Shown here one piece after another: positions 1-11,196 of a DNA stretch of 64,000 nucleotides. The stretch covers positions 31,062,001 to 31,126,000 of the forward strand of contig OX579637.1 of the NCBI GenBank assembly GCA_951230915.1, in the 5' to 3' direction. Position 1 is the stretch's first letter. Every line of letters begins with the position of its first letter. A program made the position numbers and the translations under genes. The notes under the pieces were generated by a model. It saw nothing but the letters and a program-made list of their open reading frames with translations, was not told where the DNA came from and ran no database searches. This stretch comes from Antitrichia curtipendula (Eukaryota > Streptophyta > Bryopsida > Hypnales > Leucodontaceae).

Positions 1-1805
1 TGTACCTTGAGTGATATCAGGAGCCTCCATCAAAGGGTTAAATGGGCCTGTCTTTTCTTTGAATTCCACAAGCTCACTCATTGCCTCGACGGATGACACT
101 CCCAATGGCTCGCTGAGTTTTCGTATGACTTGATTCAAGACAGATTTGGCTTTGCCATTGTTTTGAATGGTTGCTATATCATGCAAATATGGGTTCAATA
201 GTGCACCTGCATAGTGCAAATCGGTGAGCATCAATTTCCAACGAGCGTCAAACTGCTTCTCGTATTTGTTTGCAATCGCGGAGTCTAGAAGAAAAGGCTC
301 ATTCCTCAACGAATACACGAGCTCTTTCAAGCTCTGCATCACCATCAAAGCTTTCGGCATTGCCGGGATCTTCCCATCGAGCAACGAGCACAAGTTGTAT
401 CATGCGCATAATATACTCTCATTTCACCCAGAACGCTTCTAAAAGAATGTTTTGCCTTGCACGCACGGCTCGTCCTTGAACTACGTATCCGTTCTTCCGC
501 TGAAACAAACTCATCTCAAAAGGCACATACGTCTCATCTAAAATTCACGTTGTGCAACGCCTGCTTGCAATCCACGAGACGATCTACCATGAGGAAGTTG
601 CAAGCAAACCGCGTTAAGGCAGGGAGTTTCAATACCTTGTTTGGTGAATATTTCCGAAATAGAGCCAAAGTGAGTTGATATTTTTTGATGAACGTGCAAA
701 TTTTCCTATAGTCCTCCACCAATTCAGTCACCTTCTTTTCCTTTCCCCAGTCTTCCTAAAGTAAATCCAAAATGTGTGCTGCACACCCTTGTTTATACAT
801 GTGAGGGTACATTTCTTGCAACCTTATCATGGCCCCTGTCATTACTACGGCATTATCGGTACATAGTTGAACAATGTTTGCTAATCCAACCTGGTCTATG
901 TATTGTGCCATAATATCCGTAGTGTAAACAATGTCCTTCCTCACCCCTGTGCTATCCACCGAGCCCAAAAAAACATCCTCAACAAGACATACGAGCATCA
1001 TATTCAACAAAGGACGAGTGTTGGTATCAGACCATCCATCTGAACAAATAGTCGCTCCACACTAGTCAATAGAGTTCCTCGTCCGCTTGGAGACCATGTT
1101 CTCTACAGCTGCCTTTTTCACATCTATCATTTTTGTACGCACTGCATTGTATGATGGCGGTTGATACACAAATCCAACTATAGCGGTTTCCTTCACTGCA
1201 TTTATAAACGCAGGATGTCGCACGACGTTAAATGCTATGTTGGCTTCATAAAAGAAGGAAGCCCACATCTTATCTAACTTCTGTCGAAGGGCCAATTGTA
1301 ATGCCTCATCCATACTTCTTTGATGGGAAATGGAAGGCACATTCCTCCTTCTCTCCACTATTGCTGGAATAGAATCTATTGAGTTTGGATTAGGAGTCGA
1401 TGGTTCATTTGTACGACTAGGGTCCCTGGACCCTTCAAAATCCACCTCCACTTCAGGCCCAACAAGGGGCCCAACAACACCATCATCTGCATTGAGTGCA
1501 ATCGGCGCATCATACATTTCTTTGTAGCTCATGAATTTTGGAACAACCCTCATACAGTTCCTAAATTTTTCCAATACGTTTGCAGGGATACGTTGACAGA
1601 GATCCTGTCTGTGCGTGGCGCCAAATCCAAAGTGAGTCAATGCCCTCTTCCGTACAAATACTGTGCTCCACCCACAGAATCTGCATTTCTTCGGATACAA
1701 GGAGGCATCACCTTCAGTGCACGTTATGAGCCAAGGGTCTCACTCCTTTGTGGCCCTACGTGTATCGTTAGCAGGCGTTGTCCTCCCAAAACCTTGGCCA
1801 GCCAT
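1..1805 (-). pseudogene. hAT-type transposase remnant (BED-like finger + DUF659-like region), cut by left window edge
   Basis: Cut-and-paste transposase of the hAT superfamily, inferred from motifs. Reading leftwards from the ATG at 1803-1805, one frame stays in register to base 1, about 600 codons. Residues about 41-65 hold CRFCGW and LTHFGFGATH, a Cys2/His2 arrangement like a BED zinc finger used for DNA binding. About residues 249-350 hold CSDGWSDTNTRPLLNMM, CTDNAVV and GCAAHILDLL, the signature of the DUF659 part of plant hAT transposases. The catalytic core continues towards the edge, and the C-terminal dimerisation region lies outside the window. At least eight in-frame stops interrupt it (TGA 1740-1742, TAG 1062-1064, TAG 756-758, TGA 534-536 and four more between about 400 and 525), yet I see no frameshift. 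It is non-functional as read. A GC-rich repeat with a TATA-like site lies just upstream. The family call is firm; the exact hAT clade is not. Confidence 0.8.
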
Positions 1806-2017
1806 CTTGCAGATCCGCAATGGGTCTCACAGAAAAATTACTTTATCAAAAAACCGGACCAATCAAAAGAAATAATGACAAAGCCACCCGCCAAGAGTGG
1901 TCCTATGAACCTCTCAAAGCTAGGTTGTTGCCCTCCGAAGAACCTAAATGTCCGCAAGAAGCCTCTTTAGAGGATTCAAGACAAGAGCTTTATCACCGGA
2001 GCAAGATGAAAGGCAAT

Positions 2018-2232
2018 TGCTGCCCTTTAGGCTTTATAGTCCAAGAGGGGTTGTGGATGAGGGCGACCTCGGGTACAGAGGCAACCTTGGGTACAGGCTG
2101 AGGAGGCGACCGCGGGTCCAGTAGGGCGACCGCGGGTCCCATGAAGGGCGACTTTGGGTGCTCGCCAGGCGACTGCACATCCTTTTGTAGGGCAACCTTG
2201 ACTTTAGTAGAATGCGACCATGGTCCATGGGT
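2018..2232 (-). promoter_or_regulatory. GC-rich minisatellite with TATA-like box upstream of the hAT gene
   Basis: Repeats of a short unit close to GGGCGACCGCGGGTCC run from about 2060 to 2225. On the minus strand a TATA-like ACTATAAAG (plus-strand coordinates about 2027-2038) lies between the repeats and the transposase ATG at 1805. The same unit recurs at 4960-5360, 6200-6620, 8050-8120, 10820-11010 and 18860-19170. The promoter role is inferred from position; the repeat itself is seen directly. Confidence 0.5.
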
Positions 2233-3283
2233 AAGCATGTGTGCAAATTTATTTTTTCTTTCTAGGGCCGCTTGTGGACGTTAGGTGTCCACTGGATGAC
2301 TTCACCTATTAATGTAGGATGGAAAAAATATTTTTTGATCTAATTCATTTTTTTGGAGGCCACTTTAGTATATTTGTGATAAATAGTATTACAAATTACT
2401 ACATTATGGTGCTATTGACCTTTCTAGGGAAGAAGATGCTTAATCCACAAATCACCCTTAAAGTGAATTTTGGGCATTTTTTGTAGTTTTTTACTGTTGT
2501 GAATTTCATGAATTCAAATGGCATTTCTTGATCTTGAGTCTACCTAATGCTTGGCACGCTTGTTACATACATTTTTTATTCCAAATAGAATATTTGAAAT
2601 AATGCTAATTTTTACTATTTTATAGCAATATGAACTTTGGGCCTATGAGTATGGTTTATTATGTCTCCCATTTTAGCATGGCACGCCAACTTCGGTGTAC
2701 ATAATGATGTTATTAATCATAATATAATTCTATGGTGAAAATGTAAGATATTTTGAGTATATTCTGTATGAGATATGGAATTTCTTCATTATTTCCAAAA
2801 AAATGCATAGTAATTTCAAATTCTAAAAAGAAAGACACATGCTCCACGTGTAAGGGCAAAACAAAACATAACAACATCACTTATGAGTTGGAAGATTACA
2901 ATGTTTGATCATAACCATGTTCAAATTTAAAACCAATTTGATATCTTCCAGTTTTTTTTCCCGTGTTCTATTTGAAGAAGTGACCTCTTCAAAGATGGTC
3001 GGTTTTAAATGGCATAACATGTTGAACTACAATCAATTTATGTGTAATGAAATTGTAGTCCACAAATTTTGTAATTTAAATTCTGATGTGATTTTTCTCC
3101 AACCTCTAATGTACGAGAGCCCTATTTCCTAGAGCCTTATATCCAAGAGCCCTCAACAATAGAAAATCAAGATTTGAAATGGACAAATTTGCATTAAATC
3201 CTAAATATCAAATACATAATCCGCGGGTATATATACATGTTTACAAAAGCATATAGTCCTACAACAATTGCAACTAATCAAAA
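2233..3283. other. AT-rich stretch without a supported gene
   Basis: No long open frame is convincing here. The part from about 2820 to 3130 resembles stretches near 26900-27010 and 30600-30720, and the reverse complement of 50660-50800. Shared features include an AACAACA-type run followed by a piece reading AGATTACAATGTTTGA or similar. It is therefore dispersed repeat rather than unique sequence. Confidence 0.5.
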
Positions 3284-4791
3284 TCATGCAATATCCTTCT
3301 TGTCCTTCTTTTCTCTTTTCTTTTTCTCAGATTCCAGCTCGACCAGCACCTCGTTCTCTACCCTCTTCAGATATGCGATGTTATGTTGCCCGAAGCTCTT
3401 ACAGTAACCTTGCCTCCAAGCTTTTCTCCACAATTTGGATAAATCAATGTGTTGGTTCAACTGACGCATGCTTCGTTGCAAATTCTCTTCCAACAAGAGA
3501 CAAGTAGCTAACTTCTTCTTCAAGTCGGCTACTTCTGCTTGCAATGTCTACATCTTGGGCATGGAATTCGAAGACACAATCAAGAGGGGCCTGATCCCCG
3601 ATTTGGGTCAGGTGAATTATCCTTGACCGTCTTTCCTCCACACTTCTCTTTGCAGTAATGTACCGATCTTCTTCCATCCTGCAATCTTCTATAATTTTGG
3701 CAAGCCGAGCCTTGGCTTCCCCACTGCCGCCAGCACTAAGCCCTCCGTCTGGACCACCGGAAAATTCCGGTAAAATGCCTCCAGGTCTGCTATCTCTCTA
3801 GCTTGCACGGCCAAACGGGTTTGCCCACTTTCAATTTTTGCTTGGAGGGTGGACACATATTCACCATCAAAAGTTTCCACAGCCTTCTTTTTGTAATTTT
3901 GACATGCTTCCTCTATCCTTGCCAAATCTTCAGAAGTTGATGAAGTTTCTCTTTGTAAAACTGTTTTTTGGCTTTCGTGGTATCTCGACAATAGGAACCT
4001 TCAACGTGTTCTTCCATTGCCGGTACTTCTTCCACCCAAGGCAATGCCAACAAAGGCGGCACCACCTCCTCCTCCTCTGTTTTGATCTCTCCATCCAGTC
4101 TATCAAGTGCTTCTATTTGGATGCATGCGAACACATGTTGCAATACTTCATCATTTTCGGGATGATGAACCTGAAGTGGGGTAACATCCAATGGGATTAC
4201 TTCCACTGCATCCATGAGAGCGCTCGAGGTAAGTTCTTCATCCGAGCTTTCTTTGCTAGCTAAACTCGCATGAATTGACCACACGTATTCTTCATCCGCC
4301 ACCCCTGTTTGGATCAACTTCTTCTTTCCTAGCCTGTCCTATGGATTAGCGGAGGGACCCGCCCTTGGAATGTCTTTGGCTCTTGGAATGGTGATAAGCT
4401 TCGATGCCTTGACGATAGTCCAATCTCCCGTTCGCGCCAAGACTAGCTCTGCATACACCATTTGACAAATGAACAACGGGACCTTGCTCCTGACCACTGT
4501 TTGTGTGTTGTACAAATGTCGATGCACTTCGATACAACGTTGCACAAATGCGACATCCTTGCAGTAATGTAAATTTGCAGCATTCATCTTTAGATGCAAC
4601 TTGTGTCAATGAAGAAGGAATAGCTTGTCGATATGGCACCACTCTACAAACTTCTTGCAAATCACCATTGTCCAATCACCGGTGAATCGATCCCAAACTT
4701 GAAATGCCACAGCCCCTGGATTAAGAAGGATGCGACGGTTTCTATGTTGGCTATCTCCTTTCTTCTTAATCTTTTTCGTGTTAGCGTCCAT
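3284..4791 (-). pseudogene. Multi-copy coiled-coil protein, copy 2 (frameshifted)
   Basis: I do not recognise this family by name, but three copies occur in the window (others at 11197-12702 and 52288-54486). The start is set at ATG 4789-4791 (MDANTKK, a Lys-rich N-terminus), matching starts in the other copies. The conserved N-terminal domain spans about 4680-4400, with FVEWCHIDKL, NLHYCKDVAF, ICQMVYAELVL and DWT. An acidic linker with SSDEEL and a Gln/Glu/Lys-rich coiled coil (LQAEVADLKKKL) follow. TGA 4606-4608 stands where copy 1 has Arg; TAG 4339-4341 and TAG 3913-3915 also interrupt. Past about 3980 the coding frame changes at least three times, so the 3' half is scrambled by indels. 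It has no RING finger, unlike copy 3. The promoter module at 4855-5360 lies immediately upstream. Confidence 0.6.
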
Positions 4792-4854
4792 CGTAGATGA
4801 TTTCAACCTTGGGAACTCCATTAAAAAAACGATAGTTTGGTGACGCAAATTTGG

Positions 4855-5362
4855 TAGCAGTTACAAGCCCCAAAATCCTAGAACACGAGCACGCATTCAG
4901 CCGCTCTGAGACGAATGAAAGACAGTGCGCAGCGCTGGAAAAAAGTGACGAGAATGGGAGGGGGCAACCTCTTATGTACCCGAAGTCGCCCTGGGCGAGT
5001 ACGGATCCGGGAGCGTACGCAAAAGGGGGCGACTGCGGATCGAGGGCGACCGCGGATTCAGATCGATCGCGGATTCAGGAGGGAGAAATTCAAGTTTTGA
5101 ATTTCATGAACTTCAAGGCCTGGGCGACCGCGGATGCAACGACTACGGGTTCGGGAGAGAAGGAAAATTCAAGTTTCAAATTCCCAAAATCCAAATTAGG
5201 GGCGACCGCAAGTGGGGCAACCTCGGGTCCAGGAAGGAGGGAAATTCAAGTTTGAAATTCCCGAAATCCAAAGCAGGGGCAACCGCGGGTGGAGCGACCT
5301 CAGGTCCAAGAAGGAGGGAAATTCAAGTTTGAAATTCATGGAATCCAAGGCATGGTGACCAC
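4855..5362 (-). promoter_or_regulatory. Core promoter plus GC-rich minisatellite (P1) of coiled-coil copy 2
   Basis: On the minus strand, GTACATAAGAGGTTGCCCCC (about 4961-4980) is a TATA-like box followed by a GCGCACTGTCTTTCATTC block near 4915-4935 and GCGGCTGAATGCGTGCTCG near 4880-4905. Very similar blocks in the same order lie upstream of the kinase at 8107-8215 and of coiled-coil copy 1 at 11020-11128. Upstream, from about 5080 to 5362, roughly four units of about 80 bp combine GGGCGACCGCGG with AAATTCAAGTTTGAAATTC. Function is inferred from conservation and spacing. Confidence 0.55.
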
Positions 5363-6159
5363 GGGTAAAGAGATCAAAATTTTTCACTTCCTAAATCTGA
5401 TTTTCGATGCTCATGGTACACTTTGAAATGAATTTTGAGAAAAACATGTCAACTACCACAATTAAGAATTTAGTAAGGTTCTACAAGACCACTAAGATTT
5501 TTCTTCACCAAAATGTGGAAGATAGGCCATGTGGGGTCTAATGGATGGAGGTTTAGTGAATCTATTCCTCATTTTATTACTTTCTCCTCCACCATTCATT
5601 TTAGTCATGTACCATTTACTTCATTTTATTCAAAATTACATATAAAGGGAAAGGCCGTTGAATTGAAAAAAAGTCACAATGAAAAATAAAACATGGATGT
5701 CACTTCTATATATTTAGGTGACTTCTTCATAAAGAAGCAAAAGAAATGGGATTACAAAACTCTAGGCATGGCATACAAAATTAATAGACTTGGTATTAGG
5801 ATTTAGGGTTTAGGATTTAGGGTCTAGGGTCTAGGTTTGAGAAGACCTTTTACATTGCACCAAATTATAATTCACTATTGACATTGTATTACTTTGCTAT
5901 TCACTTGTACATGCCTTAGGCCTTTCAATTAGGTGTTTAATGGACAATCCGACTTTAGGGATTTATGCTATCATTTTGGAATGCAATTTCAACAACTCGA
6001 CTTTAGGGATTTATGCTATCATTTAAGAATGCAATTTCAACAAATTGACTTGTCGAAGGATTTAATTTTGTTGTTATAATTATTTTACAATTGGATTATT
6101 GTATTTTGATTTCATCTTTGAGCTATTATGATTTATATTTAATCTTGAGCCATTATTTT
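5363..6159. other. Gene-free AT-rich stretch with a telomere-like tract and a short duplication
   Basis: No coding region is supported. A tract of TTTAGGG-like units lies at about 5791-5840. A duplication of about 49 bp with the shared core GACTTTAGGGATTTATGCTA lies at about 5949-6048. Confidence 0.6.
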
Positions 6160-6625
6160 GTCTTTGTCTCAAAATTGGTCGAATGTTGTGTTTAAAGAGC
6201 GATTTTGGGTCTAGGCAACCGCAGGTAGGCGACCTCTTGTCTTGGGCAACCTCTTAGGGCGACCCCTTGTCTTCGGCGACCTCGGGTGGGTGTAGGTTTA
6301 GTTCATTTGTCTTTGTCTCAAAATTGGTCGAATGTTGTGTTTAAGAAGCAATTTCGGATCTAGGCGACTGCAGGTAGGCGACCTCTTGTCTTGGGCAACC
6401 TCGGTGGGTGTGAGAGCCATTGAAAGAATGGAGGAGACTTCGGGTCTTGGGCGACCTCGGGTGGGGATAGACCCTTTCTTCCTTCCCAAATGGGGGGTCA
6501 TTGGATAACTCGAATCATTGAAGAACTCGGTTAGGGAGAATTCCTTTCTGCCCAAATGAAGGAATGTAGGAGACTTTGGGTTTGGGGCGCCCGCGGGATT
6601 GGGGCGACCTCGTCTTGGTTGATTG
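6160..6625 (+). repeat. 149-bp tandem duplication merging into GC-rich minisatellite
   Basis: A segment beginning GTCTTTGTCTCAAAATTGGT at 6160 recurs at 6309 with few changes. Both copies end in GGCGACCTCTTGTCTTGGGC repeats, the same GGCGACC unit seen at the promoters. Further units continue to about 6620. No gene starts directly after this block, so it may be an orphan promoter array. Confidence 0.65.
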
Positions 6626-8035
6626 CGAGAAGGGAACGGAAGTTCAATTTAGAAGAGATGATTAGGAACAAGTAAAGAGACTTTTTGAATATGTGACACA
6701 TGGAAGAAATGCACAATCAAATACAGTAATCCTATGAACAACCTCGTTGAGCCATACAAAGAATTTTGTAGCAAGGTGAATCAAAATTGGTATTTTTTAG
6801 TAAGCGTAAATAAAATTGCATTTTTCCTAATTGGTGTGTAACATACTAAATTTGTGTTTTCAAAAATAAAACTACCTTTTCTATAAATTTTTTATTTAAT
6901 ACTCATGGATTTATATTTATAATTCAATAAAGTCATTGTTGTTGAAATATTTTAATTTGGTTGTGGACATATGTAGGAATCATTTGATTTATATCTTCCC
7001 CTGAATGAATACTTTTTGGAAAGTTTTACAATTCTTCATACAAAGATTTCTATATTGGGGGGGTAGGCGCGATGTCAAAGTTTGTAAAATAGGTATTTCT
7101 TTATCATGCTAAGATTGTTATACTTGCCCTCATAAGATAAATAATTTTATAGATTTCAACAAGACAATACAATTATGGATTTATGTTGGCAAAATCTAGT
7201 TAATCAACATAGAGATATGTATTTCACAAAGTTAAGTCATATGACACCTTACATTGCACCTTTTGTATGTCATATAATTGTTACTGAAGAGTGTCATTTT
7301 TTAATATGGAAGATGTGCATATGCACATTCCGTACATATGTTTGAAATCGAATTAAAATATTGCAACGGCAATATTTTTTGATACAATTTTATGTAAGTC
7401 CATGGGATTTGAATTTAATTTGGAGGATCAAAGGCCATTTTTTCCTCAAGAAGCATGAAGAATGCCATTCTTTAGCCATGAATTGTAAACTTTAGAAATT
7501 GTTCTTTCTGGCATTTTTGGCTGTAGACTGTTGTAGTAGACTAGTATAATAATGTGTAGAAGAAATTTCAAAACCCTTTACCACGTAGATTGGAAGATAT
7601 TTGAGTTTGAAGTGAAGAAATCAATTGTTTGGGGATCTTCATTAACTACATTTGTTTGAATCTTCTTAATTTATTATTTTGCCACCACCAATTTTTGTTT
7701 CTAAATTTCTTATAATGAAGTCGTGGATTGAGAATTTAGGAACTAAAGTTCAACTTAAAAACATTTGGTTTTCACTTTTAGAAAGTAATTGTTACATACA
7801 AGTAGGGTCAAGATGGAAGGCAAAACTAAAATTTGAAGAATTCTAAGATGGAAATGGAAAACAATAATCGCAAGATTGTTCTAGTAAGATTCATGAATTA
7901 TGTCTATATATGTTTTAGTAAAAATTGTGATCTTTGCATTTAAACATAAATTTAATTAGTTTCTTTTTCAAGAATGGTGGAAGTTCACCAAAATAGAAAG
8001 ATTGTCCATAACTTCTTGAGTACTAATTCAAAACA
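6626..8035. other. AT-rich stretch without a supported gene
   Basis: Stops are dense in all frames and no splice-linked exons were seen. Parts (about 7490-7900) resemble the non-coding repeat family at 55317-56440, for example the words on tissue-free motifs such as GTAGATTGGAAGATATT. I see nothing else in it. Confidence 0.45.
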
Positions 8036-8225
8036 ATGAGAAGGGGAGAAAACCCGCGGTCGCCCCAGTTGCAATCGCCTGCACCCGTGGTCGCCCTAGG
8101 GCGACTGCGAGTACTTAAGAAGTCGCCCCAACCCGCATTTTCCACTCCTGGCCTTACGCACTGCCTTTCATCCACCTCGAAGTGGCTGAATGCGTGCTCG
8201 TGGGCCAGGGGGTGTGAGTTGGTAG
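8036..8225 (+). promoter_or_regulatory. Core promoter plus short GC-rich repeat (P2) of kinase copy 1
   Basis: GGTCGCCC-type units at about 8050-8105 lead into TACTTAAGAAGTCGCCCC (about 8110-8127), a degenerate TATA position. Next come TTTTCCACTCCTGGCC, ACGCACTGCCTTTCATCC and TCGAAGTGGCTGAATGCGTG (to about 8200). Order and spacing match P1 and P3, although the gene downstream is unrelated to theirs. The kinase ATG follows at 8296. Confidence 0.55.
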
Positions 8226-8295
8226 GGGGGGGGAGTTTTTGCTTCTCTCAACTACAAACTTGAAGAAAGCAACGTGAGTATTTTTTCCGACCACA

Positions 8296-9868
8296 ATGGC
8301 TAATCCACAGAAAGGCAGCAGCTCAACACGGAAATCCATTTTTGATTTAGATGATGCGGCATTGATTGCTCTGCAGATACCTGTTAGTGAGGCAACAGGG
8401 AGTGAAGGGCAAACGAAGAGGAAGAAGAAAATCATAACGACACATGACAAGGATTCAACCTATCCTCCTTCCAATTATGCAAACTATGCATTTGAGGGTT
8501 GCCTATCCTGGTATGCGGGAAAACTACACAGTTCTTGGAGGCCAATTACCTAAGGGACCCATCCCACGGCATCTTCAAACTGACTGCTGATTTGGAGGCA
8601 AGAATTTTAAGCAAGTCCAGAGCATCGCAAGATTTTGGAGACGTGGAGGAGACGTATTTTTTCCAATACGAATTGTGGATTGATAACACTGTAAAGACAT
8701 GCATATTCAACACCAAGGAAATAATGCGACCAGAAGTGCCGGGATTTCCAGGAGATGATGAAGCCAAGGAATTCCATGAAAAGATGGCGTGGTGGCATGA
8801 AGTTGTGAAGAAACTTTCGAAGACTCAAGTGAGGGGTATGAAGTAGAAAACGGACGCATTGAAGGTGGGTTTTGCACGAGAGGTTGGCTCCAATGTCACA
8901 TGGATCTCTCCTCAAGCAAAAGTAATTGCCCTCACTGGATTTGACCGTCAAGGTGGGTTTGGAATGGTGCGCAAGGTGCACATTGAAGGAATGCATACAA
9001 TCCCGCCATACATTGCTTTTGCTGGGAAAGTGCCAAAGTCAAAGAACATGCGTGAAGCAAGGGAGCAACGATCCGTAGAGGCCTTGGCATGCCCCGTAAA
9101 CCATCCTGGCATTATTAAGTTTTTTGGTATTCACGCCAAAACTATGGAAGCATACACACTGTGGTGGAATGGCGGTACATGGCTTGAAATGCAAAGATTG
9201 GATGAGAAGGTGTCAGAGAGCGTTGACTGGCATGAAATGAAGCGGGTGTGGAAACTTACAGAGGACAATCAAAAACATCTTAGCTTGTTCCGAAGGCACA
9301 AGGCAAAGTTGGCGTGGGCTTTAGTGTATGTGACACATCTCATGCACAAGTCTTTGGTGCTACACAATGACCTAAACCCTCAAAACATACTGCTGCATTT
9401 CCCCGATTATTTGGATGAAGTAATCAACATCGGGATTTGTGATTTTGGAATTTCAAGTCGTTTTGATGAAGGAGCTCCTTCACATTATGGTATGATTCTG
9501 AGGAGAAGAAGCAGCAATCCTTACGAAGCCGTTGGTGGGTGGCTCCGGAGTTGTTTTATACGTTTGGGCCACGAAATTCCAGTACGAGCCTAGAGATTAT
9601 GCAATCACAGTATAAATATACATTGCAATCAGACTCGTATTCTATTGGAAAGTTGACCGAATGGATGAATCTTCTTAATATGGTCGAATACGATACGAAC
9701 TTATTCAACACGTGCGAGGGATCCATGTACTTTGCCATAAAGTTGGGTGAACTCACTAACCCTGATCCAAAAAAGAGACCGACATGTACTAAGGTTACAA
9801 AGTTGCTCATGGATAAACCGTGGTACATGAAGCCCCCGGAAGTAGTTTTTCGTGACTCAGTTTTTTAG
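8296..9868 (+). pseudogene. Serine/threonine protein kinase-like gene, copy 1 (frameshifted)
   Basis: A kinase-fold protein with a unique N-terminal extension of about 200 residues. In the kinase part one sees a Gly-rich loop GGFGMV (8952-8969), AGKVPK as the likely beta-3 Lys, HPGIIKFFG after helix C, the catalytic loop LHNDLNPQNILL (about 9357-9393; HND in place of HRD, Asp and Asn kept), DFG (9441-9449) and APE (9545-9553). All core catalytic residues are therefore present. The reading frame is broken: a shift near 8500, TAG at 8844-8846 ahead of KTDALKVGF, and a shift near 9490-9500 between DFG and APE. It ends at TAG 9866-9868. A second copy lies at 59160-60644. P2 sits directly upstream. 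The start at 8296 (MANPQKG) is chosen as the first ATG after that promoter. Substrate and pathway are unknown. Confidence 0.7.
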
Positions 9869-10819
9869 TAGGACTATAGGAACTGATGTTATCAAGTCGG
9901 CTTCAAATTGTTGGCCACATTGTGCGCCTTTCATTTTGTAATAGCAATGTCAATATACAAAAAGATTTTATACCAAGCATAGTGTCTTCCAGAAAAACAA
10001 GTATATTGAATGCAGACCACCCCATTCCATTACTTCCATATATTGAATGTTGAATTTGGATTTTGGTGTTCAAACTTCATAGAATTGTTGGTTCAGATGT
10101 ACTTGGCCACGTTTGCTTCCAAACTATTGTGCCCTAGAATTTAGGAAACATAAACTAAATTTGAGGCTCAAAAGATTTTCATCCAAAAGATGCCTTCTCG
10201 TAATGTCTTTTATAAATAATCAGACTTTACCCTATGACCCCTAAAGTTTTGGAAGTCTTCTTGGGGGACTCTTGAAAGTTTGGGCAAGCTTCTATGAGCT
10301 CAATTTTTGGTGAAACTTTTTGAAATTGTCTCATAAGATAGAGCAACTTATTATCTCTATGGAAATATAATTTTTACTTCAATCGGTGCCCGGGAGCAAA
10401 AGTTATGCTATAATAACCTTAAATCGGGCAAGACCGAGTAGCCCACAAAAATCTACAAAAAGTTGAAATTTTATTTTTTATTTTTTATACATTATATGTT
10501 TGTCTAAATGGGAATCTTTGATTCATTCCATTTAGATTAGTGATGTGAAAGTTCTGGAGCTTCTTTTTTTTTCCACGCAATGAAAGCATTTTCTTGAGAA
10601 AAAAAATTTCTTTGACCTTGAATGCTAATAACCTTCAATCCGTAAGGTCAAAAATCACAAAATTTTTACCACCTGATGTGAAATAAGTGTAGTAGATGAT
10701 CCTATGTTTGGATTCTAAAAAGATATATTTTTCCTACTTCCTTAAGTGAATGCAATAGAAATGGCAGTTTCAAGCAATTTTTGATGGAAAAAAGTTTTTG
10801 AGACTTTAAGATTAAACAA
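9869..10819. repeat. Gene-free stretch with a dispersed non-coding repeat
   Basis: No gene is supported. About 10215-10735 is clearly related to 51407-51960. Shared words include GACCCCTAAAG or AACCCCTAAAG at the start, GGAGCAAAAGTTATGC, and CATTCCATTTAGATTAGTGA or its near match. At 51407 the repeat starts with TTAA and ends with inverted termini; here the outer ends are degraded. Confidence 0.6.
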
Positions 10820-11140
10820 GGAGCCACTGCGGTCGCCCTGGACACGAGGTCGCTTGGACACACAGTCGCCCTGGACACGAGGTCGCCTGGACACACAGTC
10901 GCCCTGGACACAAGGTCGCATGGATATGCGGTCGCCCTGGGGCCGCGATCTCCTGGTACCCGCAGTCACCCCTCCCCTGCCTTCGGACCCGCAGTCGCCC
11001 TTCGTACGCGCCCCAGGGCGACATGAGATATATAAGAGGTCGCCCATCACCCTCATTCTCCACTCTTGGCTTTGCGCATTGTCTCTCATCCGCCTTGAAG
11101 TGGCTGAGTGCTTGCTTGTGAGCTAGGGGTCGGAGTTTTG
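10820..11140 (+). promoter_or_regulatory. GC-rich minisatellite plus core promoter (P3) of coiled-coil copy 1
   Basis: Units of about 20 bp containing GGTCGCCCTGGACACGAGGT repeat from about 10828 to 10935, with looser units to 11010. A clear TATA box, GATATATAAGAGGTCGCCC (11025-11043), follows. Then come TCATTCTCCACTCTTGGC, GCGCATTGTCTCTCATCC and GAAGTGGCTGAGTGCTTG (to about 11115). The coding start is at 11197. This is the best preserved of the promoter modules. Long open frames on both strands across the array are repeat artefacts. Confidence 0.6.
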
Positions 11141-11196
11141 AAGGGCATATTTGGATCATTTTGGCATCCAGGGAAGGAATATTCCTGTGTATTGTG

